From contig NZ_CP029191.1 in the NCBI RefSeq assembly GCF_008642335.1, positions 1,488,001 through 1,552,000 of the forward strand: DNA of 64,000 nt, given 5' to 3'. The DNA is from Streptomyces venezuelae (GTDB lineage Bacteria > Actinomycetota > Actinomycetes > Streptomycetales > Streptomycetaceae). Within the stretch, counting starts at the first letter, position 1. Each line of letters begins with the position of its first letter. Positions 43,337 through 50,683 of this stretch are shown here, piece after piece. A program made the translations under genes and the position numbers. Below the pieces are notes generated by a model, which was not told the origin of the DNA, ran no database searches, and saw only the letters and a program-made list of their open reading frames with translations.

Positions 43337-45010
43337 GTGAGCCGGCCAGAGCGCGTGATCGCCGGACGGTACCGCCTCCTTGCCCCGTTGGGCGAGGGCG
43401 GCATGGGCACCGTGTGGCGTGCCAGGGACGAGGTGCTCGGCCGCGAGGTGGCCGTCAAGGAAGTGCGCGCCCCCGCCGGGCTCCCGGCGCCCGACGTGGA
43501 CCGCCTGTACGCGCGCCTGGAGCGGGAGGCCTGGGCCGCGGCCCGCATCCCGCACCGGAACGTGGTGACGGTCTACGACGTCGCGAGCGAGCACGGCCGC
43601 CCCTGGATCGTCATGGAGCTGGTGCGCGGCCTGTCCCTCTCCGACGTGCTGGAGGCCGAGGGCGCGCTCACCCCGCAGCGGACCGCCGAGATCGGCGCCG
43701 AGGTCCTCGGCGCCCTGCGCGCCGCGCACGACGCCGGTGTCCTGCACCGCGACGTGAAGCCCGGCAACGTACTGATCGCGAACGACGGCCGTGTCGTCCT
43801 GACGGACTTCGGGATCGCGCTGGTCGAGGGGAGTTCGGCGCTGACGATGACCGGCGAGGTCGTCGGATCGCCCGAATTCCTCGCGCCGGAGCGGGCGTTG
43901 GGGCAGCGGCCGGGGCCCGCGTCCGACCTGTGGTCGCTCGGCGTGCTGCTGTACGCCGCGGTGGAGGGCAGCTCGCCGTTCCGTCAGGACACGCCGTTGA
44001 GCACGTTGCGTGCGGTGGTGGACGAGGAGTTGCCGCCCGCCCGCCGTGCCGGTCCTCTCGCGTCGGTCATCGAGGGGCTGCTCCGGAAGAACCCGGACGA
44101 GCGGATGTCCGCCGCCGAGGCCGAGCGCGATCTGCGGATCGTGGCCGGGGGCGGCACCCCCCGCACGGAGGCGGCGTTCCCCTACATGCCGACGACGACG
44201 GCCGAGGCGACGCCGCCCGCGCCCTACCCGGCTCCGCCGCCGGGTCCTGCCACGGTGGTCGGCACCCCGGCGGACGAACCGCACAAGGACCGCCGGGCGA
44301 GGGTCGCCCTGATCGCGGGTCTCGTCGCGCTGGCGCTGGCGCTGGGCGGCATCACGTACGCCCTGGTCGGCCGGGACGACGGCGGCGGGGGCGGCGGCTC
44401 CGAGGGGAGCCAGAACAACGGCGCGGGGACGAACGGGTCCACGGGCGGCAAGGACGGGGGCGGGTCGGGCGGGTCCACGGGCGGGAAGGACGACGGCGGC
44501 TCCACGGGCGGCGGCAGCGGAGGCGACGGCGGGAGCAGCGGGGGCGGCGGCGACAACGGCGGGAGCACCGGAAACAACGGCAATGGCGGCAGCAGCGGCG
44601 GCAGCGGTGGCAGCACCAAACCGCCCGCCCAGAGCGTGAAGGTGCACGTCGTGGGTGCCCACACGCAGTACGACGGCGCATGCCCGCCGGCGGCCGGTCA
44701 GGCGCCGTCGTTCACCGCGACGTTCACGGTGGGGCGCGTCCCCACCACGGTCGAGTACCGCTGGGTCACGACGTCCGGCGAGTCCGGCGACCCGGGCTGG
44801 AAGACGCTGTCCTTCTCGTCGGGCGGCGGGAAGACCCGGCAGGTGAACCACGTGGAGACCGCGTACGACGAGGGCGGCGGGACGTATGAGAACTCCGTCC
44901 ACGTCCAGGTGCGCAAGCCGGTGTCGGCGACGTCGAACTCGGTCGCGTACATGGTGACGTGCGAGGAGGAGACCCCGACGGGCGGGGCCTCCTACACGCC
45001 GAACGGGTAG
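43337..45010 (+). CDS. Membrane Ser/Thr protein kinase with extracellular domain
   Basis: A 557-residue Hanks-type kinase. The Gly-rich loop GEGGMG is at 19-24, the ATP Lys41 in VAVKEV, HRDVKPGN at 137-144 and DFG at 157-159, so it should be active. One membrane helix lies at about 322-345. A long Gly/Ser/Asp linker (348-435) leads to a C-terminal extracellular domain of about 115 residues with two Cys (ACPP near 452 and VTCEE near 541) that is neither PASTA nor beta-propeller. GTG 43337 is the likely start. It is 44 bases after the transporter; whether it belongs to that operon is unclear. Confidence 0.94.
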   Translation: MSRPERVIAGRYRLLAPLGEGGMGTVWRARDEVLGREVAVKEVRAPAGLPAPDVDRLYARLEREAWAAARIPHRNVVTVYDVASEHGRPWIVMELVRGLSLSDVLEAEGALTPQRTAEIGAEVLGALRAAHDAGVLHRDVKPGNVLIANDGRVVLTDFGIALVEGSSALTMTGEVVGSPEFLAPERALGQRPGPASDLWSLGVLLYAAVEGSSPFRQDTPLSTLRAVVDEELPPARRAGPLASVIEGLLRKNPDERMSAAEAERDLRIVAGGGTPRTEAAFPYMPTTTAEATPPAPYPAPPPGPATVVGTPADEPHKDRRARVALIAGLVALALALGGITYALVGRDDGGGGGGSEGSQNNGAGTNGSTGGKDGGGSGGSTGGKDDGGSTGGGSGGDGGSSGGGGDNGGSTGNNGNGGSSGGSGGSTKPPAQSVKVHVVGAHTQYDGACPPAAGQAPSFTATFTVGRVPTTVEYRWVTTSGESGDPGWKTLSFSSGGGKTRQVNHVETAYDEGGGTYENSVHVQVRKPVSATSNSVAYMVTCEEETPTGGASYTPNG

Positions 45011-45026
45011 CGGGAGCCGGCGGGGG

Positions 45027-45848
45027 TCAGGCCGCGGCGGTGAACACCGGGAGGTAGCCACCGGACTGACCGGCGGCGGTGGGGTGGTAGGACTCGCCGA
45101 TGTTGGTCCAGTTCACGCTGTGCAGCCAGGGGCTGCCCGAGCAGATCTCGTGCCCGGAGAAGGCCGACGTGACGTTGCCGAAAGCGAAGCCGTGGTCGGC
45201 GGCGCGCTTGGCGGTGGCCGTGTTGAGGTAGTCGGATGCGTCGTTGATGGCGGCCCGCTCGCGCTCGGAGAGGCCGGCGATACAGCTGCCGTTCAGCTTG
45301 TAGAAGCGGGGGTAACCGAGCACGACGACGCGGGCGGAGGGCGCCTTCGCGCTGATCGCGTCGTACACCTTGTCGAGGTTGCCGGGGAGCGTGGAGTCCA
45401 CGTACTGACGGGCCTTGTCGACGCGGGCGATGCAGTTGCTCTCGGACTGCAGGACGCACGTGGTCATGACGTCGGCGAAGCCCGCGTCGTTGCCGCCGAT
45501 GGAGATCGAGACGAGTCCGGTGCCGCTGCCGAGCGGGCCCAGCTGGTTCGCCAGAACATCACCCGTACGAGCACCCGAGCACGCCGTGAAGTTGAAGCTG
45601 GAGGGTGAGTGGGCGGCGGCCCAGAGCGCCGGATAGGCGCGGGTGCTGCGCTTGCAGTTGCCGCTTCCGCCGTCGTAGCTGCCCGCGCCGACACCCGAGG
45701 AGTAGGAGTCGCCGAGGGCCACGTAACCGGTGGCTGCGGCCTTCTGGTCGGCCGCCTGGTCCGCGTGGGCCGCTGCCGCGCCGGTGAGCGCGAAGGCGGC
45801 CGCAAGGAGGAGCGAGGACATGTATGCCGTGATTCTGGACAATTTCAT
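45027..45848 (-). CDS. Secreted SGNH/GDSL esterase (lipase)
   Basis: A 273-residue secreted enzyme. Signal peptide about 1-30 (SSLLLAAAFALTGAAAAHA). Block I is YVALGDSYSSGVG with the nucleophilic Ser; block III GGNDAGF supplies oxyanion residues; SYHPTAAGQ near the end supplies the catalytic His. Six Cys can pair as in the Streptomyces GDSL lipases, such as that of S. rimosus. Convergent with the kinase gene with 16 bases between stops. Confidence 0.95.
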   Translation of the reverse strand: MKLSRITAYMSSLLLAAAFALTGAAAAHADQAADQKAAATGYVALGDSYSSGVGAGSYDGGSGNCKRSTRAYPALWAAAHSPSSFNFTACSGARTGDVLANQLGPLGSGTGLVSISIGGNDAGFADVMTTCVLQSESNCIARVDKARQYVDSTLPGNLDKVYDAISAKAPSARVVVLGYPRFYKLNGSCIAGLSERERAAINDASDYLNTATAKRAADHGFAFGNVTSAFSGHEICSGSPWLHSVNWTNIGESYHPTAAGQSGGYLPVFTAAA

Positions 45849-46083
45849 GGAACCTCCCTTAGCAGGGTTTCTGCCTCGACCGTGGTAGCACCGCTCCCCC
45901 GGCCGCCGATAGTGTCCATGTCAATGAATTCCTCAACAATTCCCTTTCCCACGTGGGAAGTTCATCTACCGCGCAGGGGGGTGGCAGGGAACATCTGCAC
46001 ACAGCCTCCGCATCTTGACGGGCCGCCGCGGACTGCGCGACATTGAGGCCCGGCATCCGGTGCGTCGGGGGGCAAAGTCACCA

Positions 46084-46527
46084 ATGCAGACCATCAGGAT
46101 CAAGGCCCTGACAGCAGACACGGGGCAACAGACCGGACAGGGCTCGGCGAAGGACCCACAGCTGGCGAAGGACCTGCTGCCGCTGCTCGCCGGGGCGGCC
46201 GTCGCCGTGGGCGGCGTCGGCGCGGCGCTCGCGCTCGTCGACCTGAGCTCACCGCTGCGCGCCCCCTTCACCCTCTTCTTCCTGCTCGCCGCGCCGGGCG
46301 CCGCGATCGGCGCCGCGCTGGGCGCCCTCACACCGTGGGGCCGGGCCGTGGTCTCCGTCGCCGGGGCGATGGCCCTCGACCTGCTCGTCGCCCAGACGAT
46401 GCTGGCGCTGCACGCGTGGTCGGTGCGGGGCGGGGTCGCCACGGTCGCGGCGCTCAGCTCGCTCATCCTCCTGCTGACCGCGGGACAGCGGCTGCGCCAC
46501 CGCACGGCGACGCGGCGGACCTCCTGA
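46084..46527 (+). CDS. Small membrane protein at the head of the polysaccharide cluster
   Basis: A 147-residue protein with a hydrophilic N-terminus and about four hydrophobic segments (LLPLLAGAAVAVGGVGAALAL, FTLFFLLAAPGAAIGAALGAL, AVVSVAGAMALDLLVAQ, ATVAALSSLILLL). No enzyme motif. ATG 46084 is the best start; the codon at 46015 has no ribosome site. One base separates its stop from the next gene, so they are coupled. It may be a membrane accessory of glycan assembly. Confidence 0.8.
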   Translation: MQTIRIKALTADTGQQTGQGSAKDPQLAKDLLPLLAGAAVAVGGVGAALALVDLSSPLRAPFTLFFLLAAPGAAIGAALGALTPWGRAVVSVAGAMALDLLVAQTMLALHAWSVRGGVATVAALSSLILLLTAGQRLRHRTATRRTS

Positions 46528-46528
46528 C

Positions 46529-47650
46529 GTGGACATCACCGTGCACCGTGCCGGTGAACTCACCGCGGCCGACCGGGCGGCGTGGACCGCGCTGCAGTCC
46601 AAGGCGCACCTCGACGGCGCGCCCGAGCTCGGCAACCCCTTCCTCTCCCCCGAATTCGCACTCGCGATCGGGCACGAGCGGCGCGGCGTGCGGATCGCCG
46701 TCGTGCGCGAGGAGGGCGAGCGGGCCGCGTTCCTGCCCTTCCAGCGCTCCGTCACCGGTGTCGGCCGCGCCATCGGCCTCGGCGTCTCGGACTGCCAGGG
46801 CCTGGTCCACCGGCCGGGTCTCGACTGGGACGCGCGTGACCTGCTGCGGGCCTGCGGCCTCTCGGTGTGGGAGTTCGACCACCTGGTGGGCGGGCAGGCA
46901 CCGTTCGAGGCGAGCGCGTCCGGCTCCTTCCCGTCCCCCGTCATGGACGTCGACCGGGGCTATGCGGCCTATCTGAGCCAACTTCGCACGTGCGCACCGA
47001 AGTTCACTCGCACCACACTGGCCAAGGAGCGCAGGCTCGGCCGCGACCACGGTCCGGTGCGCTATGTGCACGACGAGCGCGACCCCGCGGTCCTGACGAC
47101 GCTGATGGGCTGGAAGTCCGCGCAGTACCGCAGGACCGGCCGCAGCGACCGCTTCGCCCATCCGTGGATCGCCCACCTGGTGCGCCGGCTCTTCCACACC
47201 CGCTCCGACTCGTTCGCCGGAGTCCTCTCGGTCCTCTACGCCGGGGACGCGCCGGTCGCCGCGCACTTCGGGCTGCGCTCCGAACGGATCCTCGCCTGCT
47301 GGTTTCCCGCGTACGACCCGGCGTTCGCCAAGTACTCGCCCGGCCTGGTCCTGCATCTGCGGATGGCCGAGGCCGCGGCGGCCGACGGCATCGCGTATCT
47401 CGATCTCGGGCGCGGCCAGAAGGCGTACAAGGACTCCCTCAAGACCCGTGATCTCACCGTCTCCGAGGGATGGGTGGCGCTCCGGCACCCGGTGGCGTTC
47501 GGACACCTCGCGCGGCGCGCACCGGTCAGGGCGGTGCGGAACACTGTGCAATCACGACCGGAATTCTTCGAACCGGCCGACAAACTGCTCAAGCGGCTGG
47601 GGAGAATTCGATCTAGCGGCGGGGAATTTCGATCTAGGGGCCAGGAATAA
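46529..47650 (+). CDS. GNAT/FemAB-like acyltransferase (CelD/BioF2-like)
   Basis: A 373-residue protein with two GNAT-like halves; the C-terminal one carries VAAHFGLRSERILACWFPAYDPAFAKYSPGL and YLDLGRGQKAYKDSLK, typical of CelD/BcsL-like N-acyltransferases encoded in cellulose or exopolysaccharide clusters. It would acylate an amino sugar or other amine during glycan building. GTG 46529 starts one base after the preceding stop. The next glycosyltransferase is 362 bases away and probably has its own promoter. Confidence 0.86.
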   Translation: MDITVHRAGELTAADRAAWTALQSKAHLDGAPELGNPFLSPEFALAIGHERRGVRIAVVREEGERAAFLPFQRSVTGVGRAIGLGVSDCQGLVHRPGLDWDARDLLRACGLSVWEFDHLVGGQAPFEASASGSFPSPVMDVDRGYAAYLSQLRTCAPKFTRTTLAKERRLGRDHGPVRYVHDERDPAVLTTLMGWKSAQYRRTGRSDRFAHPWIAHLVRRLFHTRSDSFAGVLSVLYAGDAPVAAHFGLRSERILACWFPAYDPAFAKYSPGLVLHLRMAEAAAADGIAYLDLGRGQKAYKDSLKTRDLTVSEGWVALRHPVAFGHLARRAPVRAVRNTVQSRPEFFEPADKLLKRLGRIRSSGGEFRSRGQE

Positions 47651-47692
47651 GGCAGTCCGAATGTGATCGCACAGATTACTCAAATCATGTGA

Positions 47693-47708
47693 AACGTGGG
47701 ACCACGTT
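47693..47708. promoter_or_regulatory. Palindromic operator candidate
   Basis: AACGTGG, GA, CCACGTT: two perfect 7-base arms, just upstream of the promoter candidate at 47716-47745. The TGTG-ATCG-CACA palindrome at 47662-47673 lies 20 bases further up. Confidence 0.5.
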
Positions 47709-47715
47709 CCAGGTC

Positions 47716-47745
47716 TTGCCATACAGTCTCAATCATCAATACCGT
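47716..47745 (+). promoter_or_regulatory. Candidate promoter of the glycan operon
   Basis: TTGCCA at 47716-47721 and TACCGT at 47740-47745 with an 18-base spacer. It would give a long leader to the glycosyltransferase at 48013. Confidence 0.4.
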
Positions 47746-48012
47746 CGTACATCCACCCGCAACGGTCCATCACGCAATGCGATCCGGGGGAGGGCTCAGG
47801 ATCGCGGTGGCACCCGAGCGGGGCGCGGTAGGGGGGTGCCGTGCTCGGTGACCGCTCTTCGGCCGAGTCACGTCCCGCGCAATGCCAGCTCACTCGGCAT
47901 GCACGGAGATCCATTTCGGCATGCTCAGGTGTGAACCCCCCTTTCGAACCGGATCAATTGCCGGACCGCCCGGGGGCGGGCGGTCCACCGGACGAGAGGG
48001 ACCACCGGACTC

Positions 48013-48846
48013 ATGAGTTCGTTTGTGCGCCCGGCAGATGCCGGACAAGACCCGTTGAAAGAGATCTCGGGAAACTACCGTCCGATCTCGACGCATTTGG
48101 CGATCACGCCGCCGGTCAGTGTGGTCATACCCGCCATGAACGAAGCGGAGAATCTTCCGTACGTCTTCAAGACGCTGCCCGACTGGATCCATGAGGTCGT
48201 CCTCGTGGACGGCAACTCCACCGACGACACGGTGGCCGTGGCCCGCGACCTGTGGCCGGACGTCAAGGTCGTCCGCCAGCTCGGCAAGGGCAAGGGCGAC
48301 GCGCTCATCACCGGCTTCGCCGCGTGCACGGGCGACATCATCGTGATGGTCGACGCGGACGGCTCGGCCGACGGCCAGGAGATCGTCTCCTACGTCTCCG
48401 CCCTCGTCTCGGGCGCCGACTTCGCCAAGGGCTCCCGCTTCGCCAACGGCGGCGGCACGGACGACATGACGCCGATCCGCAAGCTCGGCAACCACGTCCT
48501 GTGCTCCGTCGTGAACACCAAGTTCGGGGCCCGCTACACCGACCTGTGCTACGGCTACAACGCCTTCTGGCGGCACTGCCTCGACAAGATCGAGCTCGAC
48601 TGCACCGGCTTCGAGGTCGAGACCCTGATGAACATCCGGGTCGTCAAGGCGGGGCTGAAGGTCCAGGAGATACCGAGCCACGAGTACCTGCGGATCCACG
48701 GCGCCAGCAACCTCAGGGCCGTCCGTGACGGCATCCGCGTACTGAAGGTGATCCTCTCGGAGCGCTCCAACCGCGACAGACGCGGCGGGCGGCGCAAGGC
48801 CGCCCGCGCCCTGCCCCTCCCGTCGGGGCGGGGAGAAACGTCTTGA
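48013..48846 (+). CDS. GT2 glycosyltransferase (dolichol-phosphate-sugar synthase-like)
   Basis: A 277-residue GT-A enzyme: PPVSVVIPAMNEAENLP opens the nucleotide-sugar domain, DGNSTDDT follows, and the metal-binding DXD is in MVDADGSADG. The sequence up to GYNAFW resembles polyprenyl-phosphate glucosyl/mannosyl transferases. There are no membrane helices. It would transfer a sugar to a lipid carrier for export. It overlaps the next glycosyltransferase by four bases (TTGA). Confidence 0.93.
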   Translation: MSSFVRPADAGQDPLKEISGNYRPISTHLAITPPVSVVIPAMNEAENLPYVFKTLPDWIHEVVLVDGNSTDDTVAVARDLWPDVKVVRQLGKGKGDALITGFAACTGDIIVMVDADGSADGQEIVSYVSALVSGADFAKGSRFANGGGTDDMTPIRKLGNHVLCSVVNTKFGARYTDLCYGYNAFWRHCLDKIELDCTGFEVETLMNIRVVKAGLKVQEIPSHEYLRIHGASNLRAVRDGIRVLKVILSERSNRDRRGGRRKAARALPLPSGRGETS

Positions 48847-49883
48847 GCACGGAGACCGGCGCCGGGTTCTCCGTCGTCATCTGCGTGTACACGGAGGACC
48901 GCTGGGAGGACATCCTCGCGGCGGTCTCCTCCGTCCGCGCGCAGTCGCTGACGGCCCGCGAGACGCTCCTCGTGGTCGACCACAACCCCACGCTCCTGGC
49001 ACGGCTCACCACGGAGTACGCGGCCACCGCGGGCGTGCGGGTACTCGCCAACGCGGGCCCGCGCGGCCTCTCGGCGGGACGCAACACCGGGATCGCCGCG
49101 GCCCGCGGCGACCTCATCGCCTTCCTCGACGACGACGCCGTCGCCGAACGGGACTGGCTGCGGTACTTCGCCGAGGGGTTCGACGACCCGCGGGTCCTCG
49201 CCGTCGGCGGCCGCACCCTGCCCGCCTGGGAGTCCGGCGGGCGGCCCGCCTGGTTCCCCGAGGAGTTCGACTGGGTCGTCGGCTGTACGTACAAGGGGCT
49301 CCCCCGCGGCCGGGTGCGGGTGCGCAACGTCCTCGGCGGCAACGCCTCGTTCCGGCGCGCCGCGTTCGACGCGGCGGGCGGCTTCGCCACGGGCATCGGA
49401 CGGGACGGCGACAAGCGTCCGCTGGGCTGCGAGGAGACGGAGTTCTGCATCCGCCTCACCCATGCCGTCCCGGACGCGGTCCTGCTCATCGACGACCGCT
49501 CGGTGATCCACCACCGGGTGCCCGCCGCCCGGGAACGGTTCGGCTACTTCCGTACGAGGACGTACGCGGAAGGCCTCTCCAAGGCGCTCGTCGCCCGCAG
49601 CGTCGGCGCGGCGAAGGGCCTCGAGTCCGAGCGCCGTTACACCACGCGCGTGCTGCCCTCCGGCGTCGGCCGCGGCCTGCGCGACGCCCTGCTCGGGCGG
49701 CCCGGCGGTGCGGGCCGGGCGGGGGCCATCGTGGCGGGAGTGCTCGCCGCGACGGGAGGGTACGTACTCGGGAGCGTCCGCGCGCGCAGGGGAGGCGCGG
49801 CGTTCTCGGCAGCGCCGGTCGGCGACACCGACGGGCGTGCCGGGGGCGTGCGGAGCACGGGTGGCGAGGGGGCTGCCGCATGA
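48843..49883 (+). CDS. GT2 glycosyltransferase
   Basis: A 346-residue GT-A protein: FSVVICVYTEDRWEDI, RGLSAGRNTGIAAARGDLIAFLDDDA (DDD metal site) and LGCEETEFCIRL (the general-base EE region). A weak hydrophobic stretch AGAIVAGVLAATGGYVLG near the end may anchor it. TTG 48843 overlaps the previous gene's stop; its own stop overlaps the deacetylase start (ATGA). The first 15 bases after its start codon's first letter recur at the deacetylase start. Confidence 0.93.
   Translation: MSTETGAGFSVVICVYTEDRWEDILAAVSSVRAQSLTARETLLVVDHNPTLLARLTTEYAATAGVRVLANAGPRGLSAGRNTGIAAARGDLIAFLDDDAVAERDWLRYFAEGFDDPRVLAVGGRTLPAWESGGRPAWFPEEFDWVVGCTYKGLPRGRVRVRNVLGGNASFRRAAFDAAGGFATGIGRDGDKRPLGCEETEFCIRLTHAVPDAVLLIDDRSVIHHRVPAARERFGYFRTRTYAEGLSKALVARSVGAAKGLESERRYTTRVLPSGVGRGLRDALLGRPGGAGRAGAIVAGVLAATGGYVLGSVRARRGGAAFSAAPVGDTDGRAGGVRSTGGEGAAA
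48844..48858. repeat. 15-base repeat at two gene starts (copy 1)
   Basis: TGAGCACGGAGACCG here recurs at 49881-49895. Both copies overlap a start codon (TTG, ATG) and a stop codon of the gene before, and both encode the N-terminus STET. It suggests duplication of a junction during cluster assembly, or chance plus codon bias. Confidence 0.6.
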
Positions 49884-50683
49884 GCACGGAGACCGTGCCG
49901 ATCCTGATGTACCACTCCGTGGCGCGCGTGCCGAGCGCGGCGACCCACGCGCTTTCGGTGTCGCCCGACGCGTTCGCGCGCCAGATGGAGGTGCTCGGCG
50001 AGCAGGGGTTCACCCCGCTCACGACCGCCCAGCTGGCCGCCGTCTGGCGGTCGCCGGGGAAGGCGCTGCCCGAGCGGCCCGTCCTGATCACCTTCGACGA
50101 CGGCTACGAGGGCGTGCACCGGTACGCGCTGCCCGTCCTCGCCAAGCACGGTTTCGCGTCGACCCTGTTCGTCTCCACCGGCTGGCTGCGCGGCGAGTAC
50201 GACACCGGCGGCGGCCTCGACCGCATGCTCGACTGGGACCAGGTCCGCGAACTCGCCGCCGACGGCGCGGAGATCGGCGGGCACAGCCACACGCACCCCG
50301 AGCTCGACCAGCTGGACGAGGGCGCGCTCCGGTACGAACTGCGGCGCTGCCGCGACATCGTCGCCGACCAGCTGGGCACACGACCCGTTTCGTTCGCGTA
50401 CCCCTACGGCTACTCCAGCCGGCGGGTCCGTGAGCGGGTCCGCGAGACGGGGTTCCGGCAGGCGCTCGCCGTCGGCAACGGCCTGGCCCGCCGCGCCCAG
50501 GGGCCGTACGCCCTGCGGCGCGTCACCGTGCGTCGCGCCACCGGGGCCGACGAGTTCGAGCGTCTGGTGACAGGACGCGCGCTCGGCCGCGCCTTCGCCA
50601 AGGACCGCGCCCTGACCAAGGGGTACGCCCTGGTCCGCAGAGCCCGACAGATCCGCCGGAAGGCAATCGGTTCCCGTGTCTGA
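49880..50683 (+). CDS. Polysaccharide deacetylase (CE4/NodB)
   Basis: A 267-residue NodB-type deacetylase. Motif 1 LITFDDGYEG has the base and metal Asp; motif 2 GGHSHTHPELDQL has the metal His pair; motif 3 VSFAYPYGYSSRRVRE follows. No signal peptide, so it may act on a lipid-linked intermediate inside the cell. It is within the operon, with ATGA overlap upstream and 8-base overlap into the flippase gene. Removing N-acetyl groups gives cationic or cross-linkable glycan. Confidence 0.94.
   Translation: MSTETVPILMYHSVARVPSAATHALSVSPDAFARQMEVLGEQGFTPLTTAQLAAVWRSPGKALPERPVLITFDDGYEGVHRYALPVLAKHGFASTLFVSTGWLRGEYDTGGGLDRMLDWDQVRELAADGAEIGGHSHTHPELDQLDEGALRYELRRCRDIVADQLGTRPVSFAYPYGYSSRRVRERVRETGFRQALAVGNGLARRAQGPYALRRVTVRRATGADEFERLVTGRALGRAFAKDRALTKGYALVRRARQIRRKAIGSRV
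49881..49895. repeat. 15-base repeat at two gene starts (copy 2)
   Basis: Second copy of TGAGCACGGAGACCG (see 48844-48858), at the start of the deacetylase gene. Confidence 0.6.

Larger units (their letters stand above)
47651..48012. other. Leader region of the glycosyltransferase operon
   Basis: These 362 bases contain two palindromes (47662-47673, 47693-47708), a promoter candidate (47716-47745) and foldable segments GGCACCC/GGGTGCC (47809-47815 and 47834-47840) or CCGAGC/GCTCGG (47814-47819 and 47843-47848), which exclude each other. The leader from the promoter to ATG 48013 would be about 260 bases, long enough for a regulatory RNA; I cannot name a riboswitch class. Confidence 0.5.

Noticed and set aside
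47662..47673. Crp/cAMP-receptor site
   Set aside because: TGTG and CACA are separated by 4 bases, while Crp sites have about 6-8 between the GTG/CAC cores; kept only as an unnamed palindrome.
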